Assembly: GCA_029210875.1 (NCBI GenBank)
Contig: JARGFJ010000008.1
Coordinates: 1 to 64,000, forward strand
Direction of reading: 5' to 3'
DNA: 64,000 nt
From: Gammaproteobacteria bacterium
GTDB taxonomy: Bacteria; Pseudomonadota; Gammaproteobacteria; Nitrosococcales; Methylophagaceae
Shown: one piece after another, positions 8,525-19,514 of the stretch
How positions within the stretch are numbered: the first letter of the stretch is position 1
How the letters are laid out: each line of letters starts with the position of its first letter
Program-made: the position numbers and the translations under genes
Notes under the pieces: model-generated
Told to the model about the DNA's origin: nothing
Seen by the model: only the letters and a program-made list of their open reading frames with translations
Database searches by the model: none

Positions 8525-9571
8525 TTAGATGACTTTCCAGTGTATTTGTTCGCCTGCCCGCATCGGGATGAGCGTGTGATCTGCAAACGCTAGACTTTCA
8601 GCCACCGTCCATGATTGTTTGGTTAGTGTGATCTGTTTTGAGTTTCGCGGTAACTGATAGAAGTCTGCACCATAAAAACTCGCAAATGCCTCTAGTTTGT
8701 CCAAGGCATTGGCTTGTTCAAACGCCTCGGCATAGAGTTCAATCGCAGCATGGCCACTATAAATACCGGCACAACCGCAGGCATTTTCTTTTAAGTGTTG
8801 TGTATGTGGTGCACTGTCTGTACCTAAGAAAAATTTACTGTTACCACTGGTAGCGGCTTTTATTAAGGCTTGCTGGTGAGTGTTACGTTTTAACACGGGT
8901 AAACAGTAATTGTGTGGATGGACACCGCCCACTAATAAATCATTACGATTGAGTAATAAATGATGGGGGGTGATGGTAGCTGCGATAGTTGCATTAGCAG
9001 CTTTTACAAAGTCGACGGCATCAGCTGTTGTAATATGTTCGAACACGACTTTAAGCTCAGGATAGTCTTTGATAAGCGGAGTTAATACTCGATCGATAAA
9101 GACTTTTTCACGATCAAAGACATCGATATCTGGAGATGTTACTTCGCCGTGAACCAATAATGGCATCTGAAGACGTTGCATTTGTTCAAGTGTCTTGGCA
9201 CATAAACTTAAGTCGGTTACGCCGGCATCAGAATTAGTGGTAGCGCCAGCAGGGTAGAGTTTTACCGCCTGAACAACTCCAGTTTCATGAGCACGCTTAA
9301 TCTCATCAGCGGAGGTATTGTCGGTCAGATACAATGTCATTAGTGGTTCGAAATCGCTGGCTGTTGGGCGTGATTGTAGAATACGTTTGCGGTAAGCCAG
9401 TGCAAGTTCTGTCGTTGTGACGGGAGGGCGTAAATTAGGCATGACGATTGCGCGTCCAAAATAACGAGCGCTATCAATAACGGTTCGTTTTAGTGCCACA
9501 TCGTCGCGCAAGTGAATATGCCAGTCATCAGGCTGGGTGATTGTGAGTGTATTTGTGATTTTTTTTGTCAT
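8525..9571 (-). CDS. pyrC: Dihydroorotase (class II, PyrC type)
   Basis: Zinc amidohydrolase that cyclises carbamoyl aspartate to dihydroorotate in pyrimidine synthesis. 348 aa, the usual length for the E. coli-type monofunctional enzyme. The N-terminal metal motif is [10 protein letters not shown], the carboxylated lysine lies in [10 protein letters not shown], and histidines occur in VHGEV and EHITT. The catalytic aspartate is in [11 protein letters not shown]. It is single, convergent with purC and divergent from the ilv operon. Confidence 0.95.
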   Translation of the reverse strand: MTKKITNTLTITQPDDWHIHLRDDVALKRTVIDSARYFGRAIVMPNLRPPVTTTELALAYRKRILQSRPTASDFEPLMTLYLTDNTSADEIKRAHETGVVQAVKLYPAGATTNSDAGVTDLSLCAKTLEQMQRLQMPLLVHGEVTSPDIDVFDREKVFIDRVLTPLIKDYPELKVVFEHITTADAVDFVKAANATIAATITPHHLLLNRNDLLVGGVHPHNYCLPVLKRNTHQQALIKAATSGNSKFFLGTDSAPHTQHLKENACGCAGIYSGHAAIELYAEAFEQANALDKLEAFASFYGADFYQLPRNSKQITLTKQSWTVAESLAFADHTLIPMRAGEQIHWKVI

Positions 9572-9647
9572 AGTGATGAATTATGCCATAGCAAACGATT
9601 AAGCCGAAAAGAATTAGACAAACCCATATAAACCAAGGGGTTTAACG

Positions 9648-9683
9648 ATGGTTTTACTTGACCTGAATGCTGATTACAAGTAA
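9648..9683 (+). CDS. Possible 11-codon leader peptide of the ilv operon
   Basis: A tiny ORF, MVLLDLNADYK, has a good SD (AAGGGG at 9635-9640) and ends 59 bp before ilvB. Four of its eleven codons are Val or Leu, the amino acids whose synthesis ilvBHC supports. Its own sequence can fold: TTACTTG (9654-9660) pairs with CAAGTAA (9677-9683). I cannot see a classical GC-rich attenuator with a U-run after it, so regulation by leader translation is only a suggestion. Confidence 0.35.
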   Translation: MVLLDLNADYK

Positions 9684-9742
9684 CTTTAGTCGTTTAATAT
9701 TTTTATGTTTGGCGTTTCAATAATGATTGAAAAGGGGAACAC

Positions 9743-11491
9743 GTGGAATTAAGCGGTGCCGAGATTCTGGTTCGTTGTTTAAAAGACGAAGGTGTTGAAT
9801 TCTTGTTTGGCTATCCTGGCGGTTCTGTGCTTCATATTTATGATGCACTGTATCAGCAGGATGACATCAAACATATTTTAGTGCGTCACGAACAAGCGGC
9901 TACACATGCCGCTGATGGTTATGCGCGCGCGACAGGTAAACCAGGTGTGGTCCTTGTAACATCAGGACCGGGTGCGACTAATGCAGTGACAGGTATTGCG
10001 ACAGCGTATATGGATTCAATTCCTATGGTTGTTATAACAGGTCAAGTGCCTTCTGCTGTGATAGGTAGTGATGCTTTTCAAGAAGTTGATGCTGTTGGTA
10101 TTACACGTCCGTGTGTCAAGCATAACTTTTTAGTTAAAGATGTGACCAAGTTAGCTGAAACAATCAAAAAAGCCTTTTATGTGGCGTCAACTGGCCGTCC
10201 TGGTCCTGTTGTGATTGACGTGCCTAAAGATATTACTGATCCAGCGATTAAAGTGCCTTATCACTATCCTGATAAGATAACTATGCGTTCTTATCAGCCA
10301 ACTGTTAAAGGTCATTCTGGTCAAATAAAACGTGCTGTTGATCTAGTGTTAATCGCTAAAAAACCAATGATTTATACTGGTGGTGGCGTTGTATTGGGCA
10401 ATGCTTCTGAAGAATTACGTACATTTGTACGCCATTTAGGTTATCCGATTACAACAACCTTAATGGGCTTGGGATCGTATCCAGCAAGTGATGAGCAGTT
10501 CATTGGCATGCTAGGTATGCATGGTACCTATGAAGCTAATATGGCAATGCATGACTGTGATGTGTTAATTGCGATTGGTGCTCGTTTTGATGATCGTGTA
10601 ACCGGTAAAATTGCAGAATTCTGTCCTGATGCTCAAATCATACATATTGATATTGATCCGTCATCTATATCGAAAACAATTACGGTTGATATTCCAATTG
10701 TGGGTGATGTTGCAACGGTATTACAGGAGATGAATCATCTGCTCGTAACGGGTAAAAAGCAGCCACAGAAAAAAGCACTTGAAGCATGGTGGACTGTGAT
10801 TAACGGTTGGCGTGCACAGCAATGTATGTCATTTGACCGTAATAGTGACAAGATTAAACCTCAAGCAGTTGTTGAATTAGTACATGAAATCACTAACGGT
10901 GATGCTTATGTCACATCGGATGTAGGCCAACATCAAATGTGGGCAGCACAGTATTATGGCTTTGAGAAACCAAACCGTTGGATCAACTCTGGTGGCTTGG
11001 GTACGATGGGCTTTGGTTTGCCTGCAGCCATGGGCGTTCAGTTAGCTTTTCCTGATGATGTTGTTATCTGCATTACTGGTGAAGGTAGTATTCAAATGTG
11101 TATTCAGGAGCTGTCGACCTGTTTGCAATATGGTCTCCCAGTGAAAATTGTTGCGTTAAATAATCGTTATTTAGGTATGGTGCGTCAGTGGCAAGAATTC
11201 TTTTATAAAGAGCGTTATTCACACTCTTATATGGAATCGTTACCTGATTTTGTAAAATTAGCAGAAAGTTATGGTCATGTTGGCATTCGAATTGATGATC
11301 CAAAAGCGTTACGTGCAGAGCTTGAAAGAGGGTTTGCAATGAAAGATCGTCTGGTGTTTTTCGATATCGTCACTGATCAAACAGAGAATGTGTATCCTAT
11401 GATTGCTCAAGGCAAAGCCCATAATGAAATGCATATGTCACCGCATTCTAATTGTGAATTGCCTCAAAGTCCTGACAGGGAGTTGTCATAA
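9743..11491 (+). CDS. ilvB: Acetolactate synthase large (catalytic) subunit
   Basis: TPP- and FAD-dependent enzyme making acetolactate/acetohydroxybutyrate, the first common step of valine, leucine and isoleucine synthesis. 582 aa with a GTG start preceded by AAAAGGGGA. The catalytic glutamate lies in [16 protein letters not shown]. The TPP motif begins TGEGSIQM and ends ALNN; the GEG form instead of GDG is common in proteobacterial homologues. The C-terminal RQWQEFFY and [16 protein letters not shown] segments are typical of IlvI/IlvB. Its stop overlaps ilvH by one base. Confidence 0.96.
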   Translation: MELSGAEILVRCLKDEGVEFLFGYPGGSVLHIYDALYQQDDIKHILVRHEQAATHAADGYARATGKPGVVLVTSGPGATNAVTGIATAYMDSIPMVVITGQVPSAVIGSDAFQEVDAVGITRPCVKHNFLVKDVTKLAETIKKAFYVASTGRPGPVVIDVPKDITDPAIKVPYHYPDKITMRSYQPTVKGHSGQIKRAVDLVLIAKKPMIYTGGGVVLGNASEELRTFVRHLGYPITTTLMGLGSYPASDEQFIGMLGMHGTYEANMAMHDCDVLIAIGARFDDRVTGKIAEFCPDAQIIHIDIDPSSISKTITVDIPIVGDVATVLQEMNHLLVTGKKQPQKKALEAWWTVINGWRAQQCMSFDRNSDKIKPQAVVELVHEITNGDAYVTSDVGQHQMWAAQYYGFEKPNRWINSGGLGTMGFGLPAAMGVQLAFPDDVVICITGEGSIQMCIQELSTCLQYGLPVKIVALNNRYLGMVRQWQEFFYKERYSHSYMESLPDFVKLAESYGHVGIRIDDPKALRAELERGFAMKDRLVFFDIVTDQTENVYPMIAQGKAHNEMHMSPHSNCELPQSPDRELS

Positions 11492-11988
11492 TGCGACGTC
11501 ATATTATTTCTATTTTGATTGAAAATGAAGCAGGTGCATTATCACGAGTTGCCGGCTTATTTTCAGCGCGTGCATACAATATTGAATCGTTGACTGTTGC
11601 ACCAACTGAAGATCCTACCTTGTCACGCATGACGATAGTGACGGTTGGTACCGAACGGATTATTGAACAAATTATCAAACAACTTAATAAGTTGATTGAT
11701 GTTGTTAAGTTATCGGACTTGTCCGAAGGCGCACATATTGAACGTGAAATGATGTTGGTTAAGGTCAAGGCAGCAACGATGTCGCAACGAGATGATGTTA
11801 AACGTCTTTCGGATATTTTTCGTGGCAACATCATTGATGTTACACCATCAACCTATACAATTGAGTTGACGGGTTCAGCCACCAAAATTGATTCGTTTAT
11901 CGAAGCATTGGCCGAACATAAAATTTTAGAAACTGTACGATCAGGCGTGTCTGGCATTGCCCGTGGTGACAAAATATTGCACGTGTAA
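11491..11988 (+). CDS. ilvH: Acetolactate synthase small (regulatory) subunit
   Basis: ACT-domain subunit that activates the catalytic subunit and confers valine feedback inhibition. 165 aa. The ACT domain covers about residues 2-75 (RRHIISILIENEAGALSRV, SARAYNIESLTV). A C-terminal ALS_ss_C-like domain follows. It overlaps ilvB by one base and lies 48 bp before ilvC, so ilvB-ilvH-ilvC is one transcription unit. Confidence 0.96.
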   Translation: MRRHIISILIENEAGALSRVAGLFSARAYNIESLTVAPTEDPTLSRMTIVTVGTERIIEQIIKQLNKLIDVVKLSDLSEGAHIEREMMLVKVKAATMSQRDDVKRLSDIFRGNIIDVTPSTYTIELTGSATKIDSFIEALAEHKILETVRSGVSGIARGDKILHV

Positions 11989-12009
11989 CCCATACGTCGC
12001 ACACATTAG

Positions 12010-13053
<1,044 letters not shown>

Positions 13054-13067
13054 GATTTTATCTGACT

Positions 13068-13165
13068 TATACCCGTGGTCATTGCATTTGCTGTTTTTCG
13101 AGTATGTCTAATGGCTGGAATAGCAATGCCATCGTGGCTTGCTGTAAATCTTGATCACGGGTATA
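13068..13165. repeat. 98-nt imperfect inverted-repeat element after ilvC
   Basis: The ends are perfect 10-bp inverted repeats (TATACCCGTG / CACGGGTATA). Pairing continues inward with bulges. An internal hairpin (GCAATGCCA-TCG-TGGCTTGC, about 13123-13142) has one T-T mismatch. There is no open frame. It could be a dispersed intergenic REP/MITE-type element or act as an unusual terminator between convergent ilvC and the GGDEF/EAL gene. No second copy was noticed in this window. Confidence 0.5.
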
Positions 13166-13215
13166 GCATCAAAAGATGATGTTGGGATGCAATAAAGAGC
13201 CTAACAAACATCGAA

Positions 13216-16038
13216 CTAATTAAGTTCGGGGGGAGCATCCAAAAAATTGGCTTTAGGTTTCCCGACAAAATAACCTTGTGCGTAATCAACACCAAAAGTG
13301 TGTAATAAAGCCAAAATTTCTGCATTTTCAACAAATTCGGCAATGGTTTTTTTGCCCATACCTCTGGCTACATCAACCAGTGCTTTTACGAATAGCTGAT
13401 CGTCAGGATTATGATGCAAATTGCTGATAAATGAACCATCAATTTTAACAATATCAACTGGTAACTCGCGCATGTAGCGGAAAGAGGCAAAGCCAGTGCC
13501 AAAATCATCCAATGAAAAACGACAGCCTAAAGTTTTTAACTGAGTCATCATTTGTTTAGCATGCCTCATGTCAGCCACTGCGGCAGTTTCAGTTAACTCA
13601 AAAATCAGGTGTTCCGGATTGGCATGACTCTCTTTTAAAAGGCGTTTGAGTAAGGGCACTAGAAGAGGATCATCAGCAGCGTGTCCAGATAGATTGATTG
13701 ATAATGAAATATCTGTTTCCTGCCTATCAAGTTGTGCTTGTTTTTCAATACCTTGTTGTAAGACGTAATGATCAATGGCATGAATTAAGCCAGTCTGTTC
13801 TGCGATTTCGATAAAAGAGTCTGGATAATGAATGGTGCCATCATCATCCTGCATTCGAATCAAGACTTCATAATGCGATACCGTGCGAGTACGAATATCC
13901 ATGATCGGTTGGTAATGGAAAATGAAACGATTATGTTCCAATGCCGCTTCAATTTTATTTTTCCATAAAATACGCGACGCTAGATGGTCGCGGGTTTTAT
14001 CATCGAGAGCAAATTGATGCCATGTATTTTTACCTTTGGCTTTTGCTTGATACATGGCCAAATCTGCATTGCTTATTAGATCGTCAACCGTTAAATCTGC
14101 CTGAGGGAATGTGATTAAGCCAATACTTGCAGATATTTTGTAGTGAATATTATTGACAGTCATATCAATAAGACTGATGGTTTTGCAGACTTTTTCAGCG
14201 AAATTAATTGCATTTATTTCTGTTGTTTCGGGTAGCAATACTGCAAATTCGTCTCCACCAAGGCGAGCGACAATATCGGTATCGCGCGTTATTTCAAGTA
14301 AAGACTGTGCCACACGTTCTAATAATTTATCCCCCATTGTGTGGCCACAACTGTCATTAATATCTTTAAATTGATCCAAGTCTAAAAAGAATAGCGAGCC
14401 TTGATGATCGTAACGATTTGAGATTAATAAGAGTTTTTCAAATTCAATCTTAAATCGTCGTCTATTATATAAATTGGTCAAAATATCATGATCGGCAAGC
14501 CAGATTAATTTTTCCTGGTTGAGTTTTTGTTCTGTAATATCCAACCCGATAGAGAGAATAACGGCCTTATCACTCGGGTTAGCTAAACTTGAATGTAACC
14601 AGGATATGATATGACTACTTCCATCTTGATTGATAAACTCTGATTCATGTTGAGTGACACTATTACGATTTTTCTTGAGATGAATAAGCTTCTGTTCAAT
14701 ATCAGGCCATTGTTTTGTCGGGAAAAGCCGTGAAAAGTGTATGTTTGCTGCATCGCGTTCAGAATAACCTGTAATCTGTTCGGCAAAGTCGTTAAATGAT
14801 GTGATCTTGCACTGTCTATCAATGGTGATGATAATGACTTGGGCTGTATCAATCAGGCTTTTTATAAAATCTCGTTCTTGTTGTAACTCAACGTTACGTT
14901 GATTAATTATCGCTGTCCGTTCTTTTACGGATGCGTGCAAAGTCTCAAGCTGACCGGTTAGGTTTTGGGCTGATTGTTCGAGTAGATCGAGTTCATCTAA
15001 TGGCTGACTGGTGTTGTTTGATTTGACTAATTTATGGGCAGCATCAAATTGTTGTAATGCAAGTAATGGCAATGCGTGTGAAACAGCCGATAACCGGGTT
15101 AATGGTTTAGACAAGAATAAAAAAAGTCCAACACCAAATATAACTACGCCAAAGGCTGAAATGAAAATACTTTGGTAGGTGATGTCGGTGATTTCTTGTC
15201 TTTGAGCCGAAATATCATCAATGATCACGAATAAGCTAGTATTACCCGGCTGAATTTTTGATATGTAAAATTCAACCGGTAACTCTGAATAGCGTAAAAG
15301 TTGCGGGTGGCTTATATCAGTCAAACTTTGGCGACTAGCCAGTGATTGCAACAACGGTAAATTGATGTTGAGATTGGATAGGGCGCTTACCGTCATCTGC
15401 CATTCGGGTATAGCCAGATCGGTATCTGTGCTGTCGTTTTTTGTTAGTACCGCCAGATCAGCGCCAGTTTGTTCAGTAAACGCTAATATAGTGTTGCTTA
15501 AGTCATAACCAAGTACTAGTACACTCTCGGCAAAACCATTTATCAGAATGGGAATAATATCGTATTGTTTGCAGTCATAACTGCATTCTATCAATGTGTT
15601 AGGCTGCTCGCTATTTATCACTGATAAGATTAAGTCGTTGATAGTCTGAGGTACTTTTCCTCCCCATCCACCGAGTAGCTCGCCTGTTTTGCTTAAATGC
15701 TGTGCTACGGATACATTCCAGTTTAGTTCAAGTTCACTCTGATGTTGAGACAGTGCATCGTTCATGTGTTGGAAATGATCAGATGTTTTTGTGCTGTTAT
15801 CAGGAATTAAGGTTAATTCAGCAAGACCTTGTAGTTGATCACTGGCTAATTTTAGTTGACCGCTAAGGTTTTGGTGAAATTGTTGCTGAATTTGAGTTCG
15901 GGAGAAAACAAATTTCTGGTTTAGATTCCAATAAACTAATACAGGAAAAGTGGCATTAAATAAGAACAATATGATCCCAAATAAAATTCCGGCTTTCCAT
16001 TTGAGACTAAGGAATGAGGCTTTCTGTAGTGTTGTCAT
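13216..16038 (-). CDS. Membrane sensor with PAS, GGDEF and EAL domains
   Basis: A 940-aa inner-membrane cyclic-di-GMP enzyme. Layout: TM1 about 16-37, periplasmic sensor 40-290 with a CSYDC pair near 152-156, and TM2 291-310. Then come a HAMP/coiled-coil linker to about 388, PAS about 390-505, GGDEF about 510-670 and EAL about 690-938. The cyclase motif RLGGDEF is intact, with the product-inhibition I-site RDTD at 585-588. In the EAL domain the signature is EVL (724-726) instead of EAL. DDFGTGFASF and the glutamine of YAQGYFVGKP are kept, so phosphodiesterase activity is possible. It is last in a three-gene minus-strand operon after the porin (12-bp gap), suggesting it senses something linked to the upstream PstS-like protein and porin. 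Its ligand is unknown. Confidence 0.9.
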   Translation of the reverse strand: MTTLQKASFLSLKWKAGILFGIILFLFNATFPVLVYWNLNQKFVFSRTQIQQQFHQNLSGQLKLASDQLQGLAELTLIPDNSTKTSDHFQHMNDALSQHQSELELNWNVSVAQHLSKTGELLGGWGGKVPQTINDLILSVINSEQPNTLIECSYDCKQYDIIPILINGFAESVLVLGYDLSNTILAFTEQTGADLAVLTKNDSTDTDLAIPEWQMTVSALSNLNINLPLLQSLASRQSLTDISHPQLLRYSELPVEFYISKIQPGNTSLFVIIDDISAQRQEITDITYQSIFISAFGVVIFGVGLFLFLSKPLTRLSAVSHALPLLALQQFDAAHKLVKSNNTSQPLDELDLLEQSAQNLTGQLETLHASVKERTAIINQRNVELQQERDFIKSLIDTAQVIIITIDRQCKITSFNDFAEQITGYSERDAANIHFSRLFPTKQWPDIEQKLIHLKKNRNSVTQHESEFINQDGSSHIISWLHSSLANPSDKAVILSIGLDITEQKLNQEKLIWLADHDILTNLYNRRRFKIEFEKLLLISNRYDHQGSLFFLDLDQFKDINDSCGHTMGDKLLERVAQSLLEITRDTDIVARLGGDEFAVLLPETTEINAINFAEKVCKTISLIDMTVNNIHYKISASIGLITFPQADLTVDDLISNADLAMYQAKAKGKNTWHQFALDDKTRDHLASRILWKNKIEAALEHNRFIFHYQPIMDIRTRTVSHYEVLIRMQDDDGTIHYPDSFIEIAEQTGLIHAIDHYVLQQGIEKQAQLDRQETDISLSINLSGHAADDPLLVPLLKRLLKESHANPEHLIFELTETAAVADMRHAKQMMTQLKTLGCRFSLDDFGTGFASFRYMRELPVDIVKIDGSFISNLHHNPDDQLFVKALVDVARGMGKKTIAEFVENAEILALLHTFGVDYAQGYFVGKPKANFLDAPPELN

Positions 16039-16050
16039 GTTATTACAATC

Positions 16051-17295
16051 TTAAAATCGATAAGAAACTGACATGGCAAACATATTCCAAAACTTCTCAG
16101 TCAACGGAACAGTGTTTTCTCGTTGCGAGAGAATGGCTGTACCTTCTATAAAATGGTATTCAGCTCGCAGCCTGAGATTGGGCTTAATATCCCAATGACC
16201 ACCAAACACCCAAGCTTTGGAATAGTTGTTGCGCGCAGGTGAGGGCGGTTGATTTATTCCAAATCCAGAAAGAAACAGGCTGGTAGCAAGGCTTTCACGG
16301 GCAGCCTTTTTACCATTCCAATCATCACGATTAAGTTGAAATTCTTCGTAACGAATAAATGCTTGTCTGTTGCTGTTGAACTTATAATCTAGTTGTCCGT
16401 AATAGCCAATCGAATCAAAACCGGCTTGATCGAATGCTGCACTGATGTTGTTATATGAAACATGTTCAAAAGCAACTTCGGTTGTAAACTGCCATTTTTC
16501 AGCATTGTATTGAGATGACAAGGTTGTGTAATCAATATCAATTGTGCCTGAACTTAAACCTGCACCAGCTGGAAATGGTATTGCATCTTGTTCACCACGA
16601 TTAAAATCCAGTTCCAGCGTTGTGCCTGAAAGGGCAAAGACCCAACGCCCACCATCATGTTCGTACATAATTCGTCCAAACAGACCGAGTTTTCCTCTAT
16701 CCAGTTTACCTTGCCAGTTTTGCCCCATGAAGGCGTATTCAACATTTTTATCAGGAAGAGGATAGCCTGCTCCTATTCGTATTAATATATTTCCAGAAGA
16801 TAAAAAATGATTACTGTATAAATGAAAGCCATCAGCCGACATCAGTAGATTTCGTACTTTATCAAAATAAATAACTTGCGGTGCAAAAACGCCTTGACGA
16901 GTGTGAGCAACGTCGCGGGTCTCATTATAAAGACCGATAGGATTTTTTATCCGGCCTAGATAGATGCCAAATTGATTTTCTGTGGTTGATAGTAAATTTA
17001 TATCAGCCAAAGCGTAATCGAGCCATGGTGATCCAGTGTATAGTTCACCAGCACGTCGTGATAAAAGCTGACCTGCGACGCGGAGACGGGGTGATAGTTG
17101 ATAGCTTGTATTAATACCTAATTCTGTAAAATCCAAGCTACCATCCTCACTATCACCGAAAAAATTATTAGCAGATGTATGGACATAGGCTTGCGATGCA
17201 AAGCCATGGATTTTTAAATTATCTTGCCTTGTTACTTCTGCAAAGCTTGGATAAGTGACTAAAGTCAATAATAAAATGGCATTCAGCGTGTTCAT
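16051..17295 (-). CDS. Outer membrane porin-like beta-barrel protein
   Basis: A 414-aa secreted protein with a Sec signal peptide (cleavage near PSFA-EV). It has many alternating aromatic/polar strands and a C-terminal VSYRF, the terminal-phenylalanine signal read by BAM. Repeated features such as GIYLGRIKNPIGLYNETRDV, WVFALSGTTLELDF and RQAFIRYEEFQLNRDD fit a general or phosphate-selective type porin, but substrate cannot be assigned. The ATG overlaps the stop of the upstream PstS-like gene by four bases (ATGA), which implies coupled expression. Confidence 0.75.
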   Translation of the reverse strand: MNTLNAILLLTLVTYPSFAEVTRQDNLKIHGFASQAYVHTSANNFFGDSEDGSLDFTELGINTSYQLSPRLRVAGQLLSRRAGELYTGSPWLDYALADINLLSTTENQFGIYLGRIKNPIGLYNETRDVAHTRQGVFAPQVIYFDKVRNLLMSADGFHLYSNHFLSSGNILIRIGAGYPLPDKNVEYAFMGQNWQGKLDRGKLGLFGRIMYEHDGGRWVFALSGTTLELDFNRGEQDAIPFPAGAGLSSGTIDIDYTTLSSQYNAEKWQFTTEVAFEHVSYNNISAAFDQAGFDSIGYYGQLDYKFNSNRQAFIRYEEFQLNRDDWNGKKAARESLATSLFLSGFGINQPPSPARNNYSKAWVFGGHWDIKPNLRLRAEYHFIEGTAILSQRENTVPLTEKFWNMFAMSVSYRF

Positions 17296-17717
17296 GATTC
17301 ACTACCTATTTGAGTGACAGAATCAGTTAGATGTTCTAATTCAATATAACCGATAGCACCTGGTGTATCTGATATTTTTTCAGTCATTTCTTGTGCTGAT
17401 TTAACAGTAATTGGCGCAACGCCTGTACCCGAAAATACCTGCCGATCCCAGATCCGTCGTAATTGATAAGGAAACATGCCAAGAATATGCTTGCAAAAAG
17501 AGATATGAGTCTGGTTTTCGTCTTCAAATACAAACACTTGTATGGGGGTGCCATCAGGCCAGTGCGGTGTGCGCATGGCAAAAATAGCACGAATATTGTT
17601 GCGTGATAGTTCTGAGGTTGGGATTTGGGGGTTAGCGATAAGTATTTGTGCGGTGACGACATCAGGAGCAAAGAAAATGCACAATGTTAAAATATACGTC
17701 TTAAATAGTTTGCCCAT
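17292..17717 (-). CDS. Small PstS-like periplasmic phosphate-binding-type protein
   Basis: A 141-residue exported protein with a signal peptide ending near VTAQ. It is a short version of the periplasmic phosphate-binding fold: IANPQIPTSELSRNNIRAIF is the typical start. WPDGTPIQVFVF, FCKHILGM, IWDRQVFSGTG and PGAIGYIE are the conserved later pieces. It is about half the length of PstS and no pst transporter genes are nearby. It may therefore act as a sensor component for the downstream GGDEF/EAL protein rather than in uptake. SD is GAAGGA. Anion specificity is not established. Confidence 0.72.
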   Translation of the reverse strand: MGKLFKTYILTLCIFFAPDVVTAQILIANPQIPTSELSRNNIRAIFAMRTPHWPDGTPIQVFVFEDENQTHISFCKHILGMFPYQLRRIWDRQVFSGTGVAPITVKSAQEMTEKISDTPGAIGYIELEHLTDSVTQIGSES

Positions 17718-18043
17718 GAACGATCCTTCGGTTCCTGTTTGATCAAACGTCTTTACTCAGTCCATTTTACTTCTAGACAATCGATTCTACTTGGATTTTT
17801 ATGATTATGACAATCGAGAGAGTGATAGTGTTAGATTAATGTAATCGAGTGGCAGATATCAGGTCTGCTAGTGTTTATTATCTTTATAAAAAATAGTCCC
17901 TGCCAGTTGGCAGCTATGCGTTCAGAGACAACCGTATAGTAGTACAAATTGAAGACAGTAGACATTTGCACTTTTTCTCAACAAGGTTAGGATGGGATTA
18001 GTCGCTCGTTTTTAAGCTGCACCTTTCGTTTAGGAAAATATTA
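17718..18043. other. Divergent intergenic region, 326 bp
   Basis: This lies between the PstS-like gene (minus) and the sodium:solute symporter (plus). I see no convincing ORF. Two small dyads are present: TTTGATCAAA at 17740-17749 and CTGCCA-GT-TGGCAG at 17900-17913. Either could be an operator, but no regulator can be assigned. Promoters for both directions must lie here. Confidence 0.4.
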
Positions 18044-19453
18044 ATGGTCTATTCATTTATAGGATTTTTATTACTGTTTTCATTAATTGGTTTGTCGTCA
18101 TTCTGGCATAGTCGAGGAACCAAAGAAGATTACTATATGGCCAGTAGTAGTGTGCGTCCCTGGTTAGTGGGATTATCGGCGGTCGCAACCAACAATAGCG
18201 GTTATATGTTCATCGGTGTTATTGGTTATACCTATGCGACAGGTCTTGCTTCGATTTGGTTGATGATTGGTTGGATCACAGGGGATTTTCTTTCTTCATT
18301 ATATATTCATCAGCGCTTGCGAAATGCAACCAGTGCGAGTGGTGAATTAAGTTATGCTGGTGTGATTAGTAATTGGTATGGACAACAGCATTCTTCTTTG
18401 CAACGTCTGATCGGAATAATCTCATTAGTGTTTTTATTGACCTATGCTTCGGCGCAACTGGTAGCCGGAGGAAAAGCACTTCATGTTCTATTGGCATGGC
18501 CCTTATGGTCGGGTGCCGTTGCCGGAGCAGTACTTGTAAGTCTCTATTGTTTTGCCGGAGGCATACGCGCATCGATCTGGACGGATGCAGCTCAATCTGT
18601 AGTGATGATTTTTGCGATGGGTATACTTTTGTTTATCGCCTTAATAAACCTGGGCGGCTTATCCAGTGCTGTTGAGCAGATGCGGAGTGTCGAAGGCTTT
18701 ATGGATTGGCTGCCAAAAGATCGGGTGTTTTCTGGTTGGATTGGCGGAACATTGTTTATTGGGGGCTGGCTGTTTGCAGGACTCTCTGTGATTGGTCAAC
18801 CTCACATCATGGTGCGCTTTATGGCACTAAATAATCTGGATAATATGCGACAGGCTAAGATCTGGTATTACTTATTTTTTACGCTATTCTACTGTCTGGC
18901 TACGGGTGTCGGCATGCTTTCTCGTATTTATTTACCTGATGTCGGCTCATTTGACGCCGAACTGGCTTTACCTACCATGGCACAATACTTATTACCTTCA
19001 GTTCTGGTGGGATTGATTCTGGCAGGTATTTTTGCCGCCACTATGTCGACTGCTGATTCATTGGTATTGAGCTGCTCAGCGTCAATAACCCATGATATTT
19101 TGCCCCATAAAATTGAGAAAACCTGGTTGTTAAAATTGACGACTATCATGATTACGGGTATTGCACTTTTAATTGCGCTTACCAATAATCAAAATGTTTT
19201 TAGTATGGTGATTATGGCTTGGTCAGGGTTAGCCAGTGCCTTTGCACCGTTGCTTATTTTTTTGTGTTTTGGCAAACAACCGTCACAAGCCATATCGATT
19301 ACAGCAATGCTGGTCGGGTTTGCTGTAGCACTTGTGTGGCGGGCATATGATCTACACGTGATGGTTTACGAAGGTTTGCCGGGGATAGTGTCAGGCCTGT
19401 GTGTGTTATATTTTAGTCGTTTTATATCAGGACAAAATAGGCTCAAACAATAA
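18044..19453 (+). CDS. Sodium:solute symporter family (SSS/PutP-like) transporter
   Basis: A 469-aa integral membrane protein with about 13 hydrophobic helices. The N-terminal pattern SRGTKEDYYMASSSVRPWLVGLSAVATNNSGYM matches the SSS family. ATMSTADSLVLSCSASITHDI is the TM8-region serine-rich segment associated with sodium binding in PutP and vSGLT. It probably imports a small organic solute such as proline or another amino acid with sodium; the substrate cannot be read. SD is AGGAAA before the ATG. It is monocistronic and convergent with the RDD gene. Confidence 0.88.
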   Translation: MVYSFIGFLLLFSLIGLSSFWHSRGTKEDYYMASSSVRPWLVGLSAVATNNSGYMFIGVIGYTYATGLASIWLMIGWITGDFLSSLYIHQRLRNATSASGELSYAGVISNWYGQQHSSLQRLIGIISLVFLLTYASAQLVAGGKALHVLLAWPLWSGAVAGAVLVSLYCFAGGIRASIWTDAAQSVVMIFAMGILLFIALINLGGLSSAVEQMRSVEGFMDWLPKDRVFSGWIGGTLFIGGWLFAGLSVIGQPHIMVRFMALNNLDNMRQAKIWYYLFFTLFYCLATGVGMLSRIYLPDVGSFDAELALPTMAQYLLPSVLVGLILAGIFAATMSTADSLVLSCSASITHDILPHKIEKTWLLKLTTIMITGIALLIALTNNQNVFSMVIMAWSGLASAFAPLLIFLCFGKQPSQAISITAMLVGFAVALVWRAYDLHVMVYEGLPGIVSGLCVLYFSRFISGQNRLKQ

Positions 19454-19514
19454 CGTAGTTATATGAGCGTCGACTCTGTTGTGTTTCGACTTATCAAGCT
19501 ATGTTAAATAATGA

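Noticed and set aside
9743-11491. GEG instead of GDG in the IlvB TPP motif as a defect
   Set aside because: GEGSIQM is common in functional proteobacterial acetolactate synthases, so it is not an anomaly.
17740-17749. TTTGATCAAA as an FNR/CRP-type operator
   Set aside because: The half-sites are too close; FNR needs TTGAT-N4-ATCAA.
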